A DNA stretch of 64,000 nucleotides. Source: PALSA-555 sp963821325. Lineage in GTDB: Bacteria; Actinomycetota; Acidimicrobiia; IMCC26256; PALSA-555. The notes under the pieces are model-generated. The model saw nothing but the letters and a program-made list of their open reading frames with translations. It was not told where the DNA came from and did not search any database. How positions within the stretch are numbered: the first letter of the stretch is position 1; every line of letters begins with the position of its first letter. Below are positions 56,184 to 63,874 of this stretch, in pieces. The stretch covers positions 620,001 to 684,000 of the forward strand of contig CAWGDC010000001.1 in the NCBI GenBank assembly GCA_963821325.1, given 5' to 3'. A program made the position numbers and the translations under genes.

Positions 56184-56403
56184 CGTCGAGCCTCCGCATC
56201 CGCCAAACCTGACCCCGTTTCATCGGCATGACGGCGGGTGCGCTGAACCGAAAGATCGGGGCCGGGACGGCCCGGTGGCGCCGGGGGACCGCCGCTCGCC
56301 CGGGCCCTCGGGCCGACCGGGATCGCCCATCCGCTCGTGTCCTCGGCGACGAAGGGACCGTAAGGTACGCGCACCCGAGCCGGGGCCTGGAAGGGGCTGT
56401 TCC

Positions 56404-57957
56404 ATGACGACCACGAGTCCGCCGCGCCAGAAGGTCGACCGGGACGAGGTGTTCCTCGAGTACACGAAGAGCATCTGCCCGGTCTGCAAGACGGTCATCG
56501 ACGCCGAGGTGAACGTCAAGGACAACCGGGTGTTCATGCGGAAGCGCTGCCAGGAGCACGGCCAGTTCGAGGCGCTGCTCTACGGCGACGCGCAGATGTA
56601 CTTCGACTCGATGCGCTTCAACAAGCCCGGGACGATGCCCCTCGAGACCCAGACCGAGGTCGTCGACGGCTGCCCCCTCGACTGCGGGCTGTGCCCGGAC
56701 CACAAGCAGCACGCGTGTCTGGGGATCATCGAGGTCAACACGGGGTGCAACCTCGACTGCCCGATCTGCTTCGCCGACTCGGGCCACCAGCCCGACGGGT
56801 TCTCGCTCACGCTCGAGCAGTGCGGCACCGCCCTCGACGCGTTCGTCCACTCGGAGGGTGAGCCCGAGGTCGTCATGTACTCCGGTGGCGAGCCCACCAT
56901 CCACCCCCTGATCCTCGACTTCATCCAGCTGGCGCTCGACAAGGGCGTCAAGACCGTCAACCTGAACACGAACGGGATCAAGCTGGCGCACGACAAGAAG
57001 TTCGTGCGGGCGCTCGCCGCGTTCGACCGCAAGCCGAACATCTACATGCAGTTCGACGGCTTCAACGAGCGGACCCACACCGAGATCCGCGGCCGCGACC
57101 TGCGCAAGGCCAAGCAGGCGGCGCTGGACAACTGCGCCGAGGCCGGGCTCACGGTGACGCTCGTCGCGGCGATCGAGCAGGGCCTGAACGAGCACGAGAT
57201 GGGCGACATCGTGAAGTTCGGGATCCAGCACCCGGCGGTGCGGTCGGTGGCGTTCCAGCCGGTGACGCACTCCGGTCGGCACCTCGAGTTCGACCCGATG
57301 CAGCGGCTCACCAACGCCGAGATCGTGCACGGCCTCGCCGACCAGGTCCCCGAGTGGTTCCGGGTGTCGGACTTCTTCCCGGTGCCGTGCTGCTTCCCGA
57401 CGTGTCGGAGCATCACCTACCTGCTGATCGACGGCGACAACGTCGTCCCGATCCCGCGCCTGCTCCACATCGAGGACTACCTCGACTATGTGAGCAACCG
57501 GGTGATGCCGGACATGGACATCCGCCACGCGCTCGAGAAGCTGTGGAGCGCGACGGCGACGCCTGGCACCGAGATGAACCAGGAGCAGCTCGAGTGCGCG
57601 GTGTGCGGCATCGACCTGCCCGAGGCGCTGAAGACGGTGACCGACACCGCGTTCATGATCGTGATCCAGGACTTCCAGGATCCCTACACCCTGAACGTGA
57701 AGCAGCTCATGAAGTGCTGCGTCGAGGAGGTCACCCCCGACGGCCGCCTCATCCCGTTCTGCGCCTACAACTCGGTCGGCTACCGGGAGCAGGTCCGCGA
57801 GCAGCTGAGCGGCGTGGCGGTGCCGACGATCGTGCCGAACGCCGAGGGGCTCCAGCCGATGCTGCTCACCACCCGGTACGGGTCCAAGACCCACGACGGT
57901 AACGGGAACGGTCACGTCCCGGCGGACGCCACGAACCGGGGCCAGTCGCTGCGATGA
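56404..57957 (+). CDS. Radical SAM protein of the MJ0619/Tes-like group
   Basis: A 517-residue multi-Cys radical SAM enzyme. The N-terminus has SICPVCKTVIDAEVN and MRKRCQEHGQFEA; then VDGCPLDCGLCPDHKQHACL, with several Cys pairs for an auxiliary cluster; the radical SAM cluster motif CNLDCPIC (Cys 115, 119, 122); SGGEPTIHP; and a C-terminal region with PCCFPTCRS, CAVCG and KCCVEE. This domain order is that of archaeal MJ0619-like proteins, which include the tetraether lipid synthase Tes; bacterial relatives are linked to membrane-spanning lipids, but pterin methylation has also been proposed for MJ0619. The TGA overlaps the ATG of a methyltransferase. Specific function open. Confidence 0.75.
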   Translation: MTTTSPPRQKVDRDEVFLEYTKSICPVCKTVIDAEVNVKDNRVFMRKRCQEHGQFEALLYGDAQMYFDSMRFNKPGTMPLETQTEVVDGCPLDCGLCPDHKQHACLGIIEVNTGCNLDCPICFADSGHQPDGFSLTLEQCGTALDAFVHSEGEPEVVMYSGGEPTIHPLILDFIQLALDKGVKTVNLNTNGIKLAHDKKFVRALAAFDRKPNIYMQFDGFNERTHTEIRGRDLRKAKQAALDNCAEAGLTVTLVAAIEQGLNEHEMGDIVKFGIQHPAVRSVAFQPVTHSGRHLEFDPMQRLTNAEIVHGLADQVPEWFRVSDFFPVPCCFPTCRSITYLLIDGDNVVPIPRLLHIEDYLDYVSNRVMPDMDIRHALEKLWSATATPGTEMNQEQLECAVCGIDLPEALKTVTDTAFMIVIQDFQDPYTLNVKQLMKCCVEEVTPDGRLIPFCAYNSVGYREQVREQLSGVAVPTIVPNAEGLQPMLLTTRYGSKTHDGNGNGHVPADATNRGQSLR

Positions 57958-58748
57958 CCGTGTCGGACCCGACCGCGGCGGACGTCAAGGTCTGCTGCGC
58001 CACCGCGTATCAGAACGACGCCGTCGCGCTCATCCTCGGGGAGAGCTACCACCCGGGGGGCCTGGCGTTGACCCGCCGGCTGGCCCGCCACCTCGACCTG
58101 CGCCCCGACGAGCGGGTCCTCGACGTGGCCAGCGGGCCCGGGGCCACCGCGTTCCTCCTCGCCAGCGAGTTCGGCGTCGCGGTCGACGGCGTCGACCTCG
58201 GCGACCAGACGGTGGCGAACGCCACCCGGGTCGCCGACGAGCGGGGCCTCGCCGACCGGGTGCGCTTCCATCTCGGCGACGCGGAGCGGATCCCCCTCCC
58301 CGACGGCGCCGTCGACGTCGTGTTCTGCGAGTGCGCGTTCTGCACGTTCCCCGACAAGGCGCGCGCCGCGGCCGAGATGGCCCGGGTGCTGCGCCCCGGC
58401 GGGCGCGTGGGGATCACCGACGTGGCGCTCGACCCGGCCCGCCTCGACGCCGAGCTGCAGTCCCTCGCCGGCTGGGTGGCGTGCATGGCCGACGCCCGGC
58501 CGGTAGCCGAGTACGTGGCGCTCCTCGACGGGGCGGGTCTCACGGTCACCCGCACCGAGGCCCACGACGACGCGCTGGCCGAGATGGTCGACCAGATCGA
58601 CGCCCGGCTGCGCGCCTTTCGGATCGCGAAGGTCCCGGCGCTCGAGGGGATCGACTTCGACACCGCGTTGGAGCGGGTGGCCGCCGCGGCGCGGGCGGTG
58701 CGCGACGGGATCGCGGGCTACTCGCTGCTGGTGGCCGAGAAGCGCTGA
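57954..58748 (+). CDS. SAM-dependent methyltransferase next to the radical SAM gene
   Basis: A 264-residue class I methyltransferase: KVCCATAYQNDAVALILGES, YHPGGLALTRRLARHLDLRP, RVLDVASGPGATAFLLASEF (SAM motif I), GVDLGDQTVANATRVADE (motif II), FCECAFCTFPDKARAAAEMA, VLRPGGRVGITDVALDP. Conserved Cys pairs (CC near residue 14, C-x-C-x-x-C near 123) recall ArsM arsenite methyltransferases, and the arsenic genes next door support this. ArsM has a different spacing, however, so the name is not certain. Translation is coupled to the radical SAM gene (ATGA overlap); arsR is convergent. Confidence 0.65.
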   Translation: MTVSDPTAADVKVCCATAYQNDAVALILGESYHPGGLALTRRLARHLDLRPDERVLDVASGPGATAFLLASEFGVAVDGVDLGDQTVANATRVADERGLADRVRFHLGDAERIPLPDGAVDVVFCECAFCTFPDKARAAAEMARVLRPGGRVGITDVALDPARLDAELQSLAGWVACMADARPVAEYVALLDGAGLTVTRTEAHDDALAEMVDQIDARLRAFRIAKVPALEGIDFDTALERVAAAARAVRDGIAGYSLLVAEKR

Positions 58749-58769
58749 CCGGGGCGACGAGCGCGACCG

Positions 58770-59126
58770 CTACACGCGGGCGGGGCGACCCTCCGCGGCG
58801 AGCGCGTCGGCGAGCTCGGCCAGTGCCGGGCGCACCACCGACCACCAGACCCACCGTCCCCGCTTCTCGCCCGTGATCAGCCCGGCGTCGGCCAGCGCCT
58901 TCGTGTGATGCGAGACGGTGGGCTGAGACCGGCCCAACGGCTCGAGCAGCTCGCAGGCACACACCTCGCCGGCCGCCGCGATGAGGCTCAGCAGCCGAAG
59001 ACGGACGGGATCGCCGAGGGCCGCGAACCCCTGGGCGAGAAGAGCAGCCTCGGACTCGGCCAGCGGCGCGTCGAGCACGGAGGGGCAGCACTCCTCCCGC
59101 TCGGCACCCACCTCGATCTCGCCCAT
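58770..59126 (-). CDS. arsR: ArsR-family metalloregulator
   Basis: A 118-residue ArsR/SmtB winged-helix repressor. FAALGDPVRLRLLSLIAAAG, EVCACELLEPLGRSQPTVSH (helix-turn-helix; the C-A-C motif is the As(III)-binding site of classic ArsR), HHTKALADAGLITGEKRGRW, VWWSVVRPALAELADAL. N-terminal ECCPS may add a third thiol. ATG 59126 is the start. It is divergent from the VOC gene; in the shared 88-bp region lies an inverted repeat at 59159-59180, a likely operator. Loss of binding on As(III) would induce both sides. Confidence 0.92.
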   Translation of the reverse strand: MGEIEVGAEREECCPSVLDAPLAESEAALLAQGFAALGDPVRLRLLSLIAAAGEVCACELLEPLGRSQPTVSHHTKALADAGLITGEKRGRWVWWSVVRPALAELADALAAEGRPARV

Positions 59127-59158
59127 CCGGGTCCTCCCGTGACAGATTGACAATCGTC

Positions 59159-59180
59159 GATCCATCGTCCATCATGGATC
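59159..59180. promoter_or_regulatory. Candidate ArsR operator
   Basis: GATCCAT ... ATGGATC, 7-bp arms with 8 bp between them, embedded in TTGACAAT...GATCAATCGATCA, the AT-rich TGA/TCA pattern typical of ArsR operators. It lies midway between the divergent arsR and VOC gene starts. Confidence 0.65.
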
Positions 59181-59214
59181 AATCGATCACGGTGAATGTA
59201 CCAGGAGGCGCACG

Positions 59215-59670
59215 ATGGCGAGGGTCCAGTTGGCGTTGAACGTGGCGGACCTCTCCGCCGCCGTTGACTTCTACTCGAAGCTCTTCGACACGCCGCCGGC
59301 GAAGCTGCGGCCTGGCTACGCGAACTTCGCGGTCGAGCAGCCCCCGTTGAAGCTGGTCCTCGTCGAGGGCCACGGCGCGGCCGGCACCCTCAATCACCTG
59401 GGCGTCGAGGTCGAGGACACCGCCGCGGTGCGAGCCACCGAGGCCCGCCTCGCCGGCGAGGGTCTGCCGACCGCGACGGAGGACGAGGTCGCCTGCTGCT
59501 ACGCGGTGCAGGACAAGGTGTGGGTCGACGCCCCCGACGGTGAGCCGTGGGAGATCTACACGGTCCTGAGCGACACCGAGATGCCCGCGGGAGACCTGCG
59601 CACGGCATCGCCCGACGACGACGCGCGCTGCTGCGCGTCGGCGCCGGCGTCGGCCGCCCGCTGCTGCTGA
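59215..59670 (+). CDS. ArsI/CadI-like VOC protein
   Basis: A 151-residue glyoxalase-fold protein of the ArsI (C-As lyase)/CadI group: VQLALNVADLSAAVDFYSKL, FDTPPAKLRPGYANFAVEQP, KLVLVEGHGAAGTLNHLGVE, DEVACCYAVQDKVWVDAPDG, EPWEIYTVLSDTEM. The Cys pair (A-C-C-Y) and a Cys-rich tail (RCCASAP...ARCC) would bind arsenicals. ArsI oxidatively demethylates methylarsenite; CadI binds cadmium. Strong ribosome site AGGAGG, 6 bp before ATG 59215. First gene of the ars unit, with operator upstream. Confidence 0.8.
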   Translation: MARVQLALNVADLSAAVDFYSKLFDTPPAKLRPGYANFAVEQPPLKLVLVEGHGAAGTLNHLGVEVEDTAAVRATEARLAGEGLPTATEDEVACCYAVQDKVWVDAPDGEPWEIYTVLSDTEMPAGDLRTASPDDDARCCASAPASAARCC

Positions 59671-59679
59671 CCGGCGCTC

Positions 59680-60390
59680 GTGGATCGGGTCCTCGCCCGG
59701 CGGGTCACCGCCGAAAGCCTCGGCACGGCGTTTCTCGTCGCGGTCGTCGTCGGCTCCGGCATCGCCGCGCAGCGGCTCTCGCCGGGCCAGCCCGGCTTGC
59801 AGCTGCTGATCAACGCCACCGTGACGGGCGCCGCGCTCGTGGCGCTCATCCTCGCGTTCGGCCCCGTCTCCGGCGGGCACTTCAACCCGGTCGTCACGCT
59901 CGCTGATCGACTCCTCGGCGGCATGCCGACGAGTGACACGATCGCCTACGTCGTCGCGCAGGTCCTCGGGGCGTGCGTGGGATCGATCGTCGCGAACCTG
60001 ATGTTCAGCCTGCCCGCGGTGACGCTCTCAACCCACACCCGGTCGTCGAGCGGGCTGTGGCTCGGCGAGTTCGTCGCCACCTTCGGGCTCGTGCTGGTGA
60101 TCCTGGGGGTGGTCCGCTCGGGGCGCGGGTCCGTCGCCGCCTTCGCCGTCGGCAGCTACATCGCGGCCGCCTACTGGTTCACGTCGTCCACGAGCTTCGC
60201 CAACCCCGCAGTGACGATCGGGCGGACCCTCACGGACACCTTCGCCGGCATCCGACCCTCGAGCGCACCCGCGTTCATCGCGGTGCAGCTCGTCGGTGGT
60301 CTTGCGGCGGTCGCGCTGGCGCGGTTCTTGAACCCGTCGCTGCCCGGCGACGCCGTCGTCGTCCCCCACGAGTCCCACGACACACGATGA
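59680..60390 (+). CDS. Aquaglyceroporin (AqpS-like)
   Basis: A 236-residue MIP channel with six helices and two half helices; the pore motifs are GGHFNPVVTLAD (N-P-V in place of N-P-A) and SFANPAVTIG. In ars operons such channels (AqpS) release As(III) or methylated arsenite produced inside the cell; water or glycerol passage is possible too. It follows the VOC gene by 9 bp and precedes arsC by 13 bp. No ArsB or Acr3 pump is nearby, so this may be the main exit. TTG or ATG 59680 start; TTG/GTG GGC alternatives are close. Confidence 0.85.
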   Translation: MDRVLARRVTAESLGTAFLVAVVVGSGIAAQRLSPGQPGLQLLINATVTGAALVALILAFGPVSGGHFNPVVTLADRLLGGMPTSDTIAYVVAQVLGACVGSIVANLMFSLPAVTLSTHTRSSSGLWLGEFVATFGLVLVILGVVRSGRGSVAAFAVGSYIAAAYWFTSSTSFANPAVTIGRTLTDTFAGIRPSSAPAFIAVQLVGGLAAVALARFLNPSLPGDAVVVPHESHDTR

Positions 60391-60403
60391 ACGGGAGTCG
60401 CAC

Positions 60404-61033
60404 ATGACCTCGGGACCGACCGTCGAGCAGCATCTGGCGCTGCGATCGGCCGCGGCGCGCCTGGCGAGGGAGTTCCGCGGCACGTTCAGCCAGGACACGA
60501 TCGAGCGGTTCCTCACGACGAGCTGGGACCAGCTGGCGGAGCGCGCGACGACCGTCAACTTCTTGCCCGTGCTGGCCGAGCGTTTCGCCCGTCAGCGCCT
60601 GCAGGCGTTGGCTCGGGTGGAAGGCAAGGTCGACGACGGCGCCCCCACCGTGCTGTTCTTGTGCGTGCACAACGCTGGTCGCAGCCAGATGGCCCTCGGC
60701 TGGTTCAACCACCTGGCCGGGGACCGGGCGGTGGCCTGGTCGGGTGGCTCGGAGCCGACGAGCGAGGTCAACCCGGCGGCCGTCGCGGCCATGGCCGAGA
60801 TCGGCATCGACATCGCCGACGAGTACCCCAAGCCGTGGACCGACGAGATCGTCCGCGCCGCCGATGTCGTCATCACGATGGGCTGCGGGGACGCCTGCCC
60901 GATCTTTCCCGGGAAGCGCTACGAGGACTGGACGGTCGACGACCCGGCCGGCGTGGATCTCGCCGCGGTGCGCCCAATTCGTGATGAGATCGGGCGGCGG
61001 GTTCGGACACTGTTGACCGGCCTGCTGGACTGA
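60404..61033 (+). CDS. arsC: Arsenate reductase, LMW-PTP type with N-terminal helical domain
   Basis: A 209-residue arsenate reductase. The N-terminal 75 residues (LRSAAARLAREFRGTFSQDT, IERFLTTSWDQLAERATTVN, FLPVLAERFARQRLQALARV) form a three-helix domain seen in actinobacterial mycothiol-linked ArsC. The catalytic P-loop LFLCVHNAGRSQMALGWFNH has Cys 87 and Arg; DEIVRAADVVITMGCGDACP adds the second Cys. It turns arsenate into arsenite. Last gene in the ars unit, ATG 60404; the next gene begins 26 bp later. The fused domain is standard for C. glutamicum-like ArsC1' proteins. Confidence 0.9.
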   Translation: MTSGPTVEQHLALRSAAARLAREFRGTFSQDTIERFLTTSWDQLAERATTVNFLPVLAERFARQRLQALARVEGKVDDGAPTVLFLCVHNAGRSQMALGWFNHLAGDRAVAWSGGSEPTSEVNPAAVAAMAEIGIDIADEYPKPWTDEIVRAADVVITMGCGDACPIFPGKRYEDWTVDDPAGVDLAAVRPIRDEIGRRVRTLLTGLLD

Positions 61034-61059
61034 TGCGACCCTGACCGCGAGGGAGACGC

Positions 61060-61569
61060 ATGCCGCGCTGGATCACCGTCGTCGAGGCCGTCGAGGTGCC
61101 GTGTCCGCCGGCGACCGTGCTCCCGGCGATCTGGGACATCAAGAACGTCGAGCGGGTCGAACGCAAGGCCGACGCCGTGATTGTGCACCCCGACGGCGAC
61201 ACCGGCGGGACCTATGACGTGGAGGGCCACTTCGCCGGGGTGCCGTGGCAGGGCCGCTTCGACTACGAGCTGACCCCGACCGGGTTCCACAGCCGCGACG
61301 CCGACGTGCCTCGCGACGAGGCCACGGTCGAGGGCGGGTTCGTGGTCACGCCGCTGGGGACGGCGCAGTGCACCGTCATCCACTACGAGCAGTACGTGCT
61401 CGCCCGCTGGCTCGCGCCGCTGGCGCCGCTCGTGCAGCGCTACCTGCGTCGGAGCATGCGCCGCGAGCTGCGCGACCTGCGGCGCATGGTCGCCGGAGTG
61501 TCGGCCGACGTGCCGACGCCCGCGCCGCGGCGGACCGGCGCCGGGACCGTCGGCCTCAGGCGGCCTTGA
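61060..61569 (+). CDS. SRPBCC/polyketide cyclase-like protein
   Basis: A 169-residue START/SRPBCC-fold protein: MPRWITVVEAVEVPCPPATV, LPAIWDIKNVERVERKADAV, GTYDVEGHFAGVPWQGRFDY, ELTPTGFHSRDADVPRDEAT, VTPLGTAQCTVIHYEQYVLA. Such proteins bind hydrophobic ligands or act as cyclases; no active-site residues are assignable. It follows arsC closely and could be part of the unit, though a role in arsenic handling is unproven. Its end overlaps the convergent methyltransferase (61556) by 14 bp. Confidence 0.7.
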   Translation: MPRWITVVEAVEVPCPPATVLPAIWDIKNVERVERKADAVIVHPDGDTGGTYDVEGHFAGVPWQGRFDYELTPTGFHSRDADVPRDEATVEGGFVVTPLGTAQCTVIHYEQYVLARWLAPLAPLVQRYLRRSMRRELRDLRRMVAGVSADVPTPAPRRTGAGTVGLRRP

Positions 61570-62191
61570 CGCCGGCCAGGAGGGCGAGCTCGCGCCACTT
61601 CCAGTGGCAGTCGACCTGCTCGAAGCGGAGGTCGCGCAGCCAGCCGAGCTGGGTCTCGACGTCGAGGAGCTGGTTCGACGGGTCGTCACGCTCGACGCAG
61701 CTGCCGATCGCCGCGAGGAACGCAGCGTGCAGCTCGGGGGTCGGCGACGCCACGTGCTCCAGGTTGCAGAACACGCCGCCCGGCTCGAGCCGGTCGTGCA
61801 CCTCGCCGTACAGGAACCGTTTGCGGGCGTCGCTGACGTGGTGGATCGCGAACGACGACACCACGGCGTCGAACGTCCCCCACGCCCCCGGGAGCGGCTC
61901 GTCGAGGTTGTGCTCGACGACGGTCACCGTCGCGTCGTCGGCGAACCGGCGGCGGGCCCGGCCGAGCATCTCGGCCGAGAAGTCGACGGCCATGCCCTCG
62001 GCGGCGGGGTGCGCGGCGCGGACCCGGGCGAGCAGCTCGCCGTCACCGGTGCCGAGGTCGAGGACGCGCCGCGGCGTCGCGGGCAGGAACTCGAGCAGCG
62101 CTTCGTAGCCGTCGAGGCGATGCGGCAGGTCCTTGCGCCGGTTGAGGTAGTCGCGGGCGTGGTCGGCGTCCGACCAGAGATTGACGGTCAC
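61556..62191 (-). CDS. SAM-dependent methyltransferase downstream of leuA
   Basis: A 211-residue class I methyltransferase: VTVNLWSDADHARDYLNRRK, RRVLDLGTGDGELLARVRAA (motif I), GMAVDFSAEMLGRARRRFAD (motif II), VVSSFAIHHVSDARKRFLYG, RLEPGGVFCNLEHVASPTPE. GTG 62191 start; overlaps leuA's stop by 4 bp (GTGA), so it is coupled. The motifs match small-molecule O- or C-methyltransferases such as UbiE-like enzymes. Substrate unknown; any link to leucine metabolism is not evident. Confidence 0.82.
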   Translation of the reverse strand: MTVNLWSDADHARDYLNRRKDLPHRLDGYEALLEFLPATPRRVLDLGTGDGELLARVRAAHPAAEGMAVDFSAEMLGRARRRFADDATVTVVEHNLDEPLPGAWGTFDAVVSSFAIHHVSDARKRFLYGEVHDRLEPGGVFCNLEHVASPTPELHAAFLAAIGSCVERDDPSNQLLDVETQLGWLRDLRFEQVDCHWKWRELALLAGVKAA

Positions 62192-63729
62192 GGGCCGACC
62201 GTCCGCTGCCGCGGCGTGGCGTCGCGCAGGCGCACCAGCTTGTTCACCGCGTTGAGGTAGGCCCGCGCCGAGGCCTCGACGACGTCGGTCGCCAGCCCTC
62301 GCCCGGACGCCTTGTGGCTGTCGACGGCCAGCTGGATCACGACGTCGCCGAGCGCGTCGCGACCGCCGGTCACCGACGACACCTTGAAGTCGACGACCTG
62401 GCCGTGGATCTGGGTGGCCTCGCTGATCGCCGCGATGGCCGCGTCGATCATGCCGTTGCCCTCGCCGCGCCCCTCCACCTTGGCGTCGCCGTCGGTCAGC
62501 ACGACCGTGGCCTGCGGGGTGGCCTGGGTTCCGCCGTGCACGTCGAGGCTGGCGATCGCGTAGCGGTGCACCGCGGCGGTGCCGAGCTCCTCGGCGACGA
62601 TCGCCTCCAGGTCGGCCTCGGTCAGCTGCACCTTGCGGTCGGCGAGCTCCTTGAACCGGGCGAACGCCTGGTTCAGCGCGTCGCCCTGGAGCCGCAGGCC
62701 CATCTTCTCCAGGGTGTCGGCGAAGGCGTGCCGACCCGAGTGCTTCCCGAGGACGATCTGGGCGGCCTCCTGACCGACGGTGGACGCCTCGATGATCTCG
62801 TAGGTCTCGCGGTCCTCGAGGACGCCGTGCTGGTGGATGCCGGCCTCGTGAGCGAACGCGTTGCGGCCCACGACTGCCTTGTTGTACTGGACGGGGTAGC
62901 CGGTGAGGCGGGACACGACCCGCGAGGTGCGGGCCAGCTCCTCGGTGCGCACGCCGGTCTCGATCTCGCCGAAGTAGTCGGGGCGGGTCCGGACCGCCAT
63001 GACGATCTCCTCCAACGCCGCGTTGCCGGCCCGCTCCCCCAGCCCGTTGATGGCGCACTCGACCTGCCGGGCGCCGGCCTTCACCCCCGCGAGGGAGTTC
63101 GCGACGGCGAGCCCCAAGTCGTTGTGGCAGTGGGTCGACACGACGTAGTCGCCGCGCACGGTAGCCAGGACGTGGGCGATGAGCGCGCCGAACTCCTCGG
63201 GGACGCCGTAGCCGACGGTGTCGGGGATGTTCAACGTCGTCGCCCCCTGCTCCACGGCGGCTTGGAGCACGTCGCACATGAAGTCCACGTCGGAGCGGCT
63301 GCCGTCCTCGGGGGAGAACTCGACGTCGGTGCAGTAGGAGCGGGCCCGGCCGACGCCGGCGACGACCTCGGCTCGCACCTGCTCCTCGGTCATGCGGAGC
63401 TTCTTCGCCATGTGGATCGGCGACGTCGCGATGAACACGTGGATGCGGGGCCGCTCGGCGTGGCGGACGGCCTCCCACGCCCGGTCGATGTCCTCGAAGC
63501 CGGTGCGGGACAGCGCGGCGATGACCGGCCCGCGCACGCCTTTGGCCACCGCCTCGACCGCCTCGAAGTCGCCGGTGCTGGCGATCGGGAACCCGGCCTC
63601 GATGATGTCGACCCCGAGGCGGGCCAGCTGCTCCGCCACCTCGAGCTTCTCGGCCACGTCGAGCGAGATGCCCGGCGACTGCTCGCCGTCCCGCAGCGTG
63701 GTGTCGAAGATCCGCAGATGGTCGGTCAT
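62188..63729 (-). CDS. leuA: 2-isopropylmalate synthase
   Basis: LeuA, 513 residues, makes 2-isopropylmalate from 2-oxoisovalerate and acetyl-CoA, the committed step of leucine synthesis. LRIFDTTLRDGEQSPGISLD (D-x-x-x-x-R-D-G-E-Q motif), IIEAGFPIASTGDFEAVEAV, HCHNDLGLAVANSLAGVKAG, GIHQHGVL and the C-terminal regulatory domain from about residue 390 (LDVHGGTQATPQATVVLTDG) are all intact. ATG 63729. It is preceded by a Leu-rich leader peptide and terminator, so attenuation by leucine is the likely control, with allosteric inhibition through the C-terminal domain. Confidence 0.95.
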   Translation of the reverse strand: MTDHLRIFDTTLRDGEQSPGISLDVAEKLEVAEQLARLGVDIIEAGFPIASTGDFEAVEAVAKGVRGPVIAALSRTGFEDIDRAWEAVRHAERPRIHVFIATSPIHMAKKLRMTEEQVRAEVVAGVGRARSYCTDVEFSPEDGSRSDVDFMCDVLQAAVEQGATTLNIPDTVGYGVPEEFGALIAHVLATVRGDYVVSTHCHNDLGLAVANSLAGVKAGARQVECAINGLGERAGNAALEEIVMAVRTRPDYFGEIETGVRTEELARTSRVVSRLTGYPVQYNKAVVGRNAFAHEAGIHQHGVLEDRETYEIIEASTVGQEAAQIVLGKHSGRHAFADTLEKMGLRLQGDALNQAFARFKELADRKVQLTEADLEAIVAEELGTAAVHRYAIASLDVHGGTQATPQATVVLTDGDAKVEGRGEGNGMIDAAIAAISEATQIHGQVVDFKVSSVTGGRDALGDVVIQLAVDSHKASGRGLATDVVEASARAYLNAVNKLVRLRDATPRQRTVGP

Positions 63730-63764
63730 GGCTGACTCCTGTCGTGATGCCTGCTTGCCGCACG

Positions 63765-63796
63765 AAAAACCTCCCCGGCCCGAAAGCACGAGGAGG
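63765..63796 (-). terminator. Attenuator terminator before leuA
   Basis: On the minus strand CCTCC ... GGAGG pair around a 17-bp loop (63792-63796 with 63770-63774), followed by TTTTT (complement of 63765-63769). A moderately stable terminator 36 bp before leuA. Its distal arm is a good candidate for regulation by the upstream hairpin. Confidence 0.7.
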
Positions 63797-63801
63797 CGTC
63801 C

Positions 63802-63821
63802 GCGAGCACGGGGGTGCTCGC
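63802..63821 (-). promoter_or_regulatory. Leader hairpin of the leuA attenuator
   Basis: GCGAGCAC ... GTGCTCGC, a perfect 8-bp stem with a short GGGG loop, right after the leader peptide stop at 63824. It is placed to respond to ribosome position on the Leu codons. Confidence 0.65.
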
Positions 63822-63823
63822 CG

Positions 63824-63874
63824 CTACGTAAGGAGCAGGCTCAGGTCAAGATGGGTGAAGGGCTGCTCGTTCAT
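63824..63874 (-). CDS. Leu-rich leader peptide of the leuA attenuator
   Basis: A 16-residue ORF, MNEQPFTHLDLSLLLT, with five Leu among its last eight residues (codons CTT, CTG, CTG, CTC, CTT), ending in TAG. An ATG nine bases upstream (63883) is an alternative start. It lies 95 bp before leuA and is followed by two hairpins, the second a T-run terminator. A promoter-like TTGCGT-N17-CATCAT (minus strand, 63910-63882) would place the RNA start next to ATG 63874, so it may be leaderless, as for the leuB leader. Confidence 0.82.
   Translation of the reverse strand: MNEQPFTHLDLSLLLT

Noticed and set aside
56086..56403. Upstream in-frame extension of the radical SAM gene
   Set aside because: It has no homology to the family; ATG 56404 gives the expected N-terminal Cys spacing.
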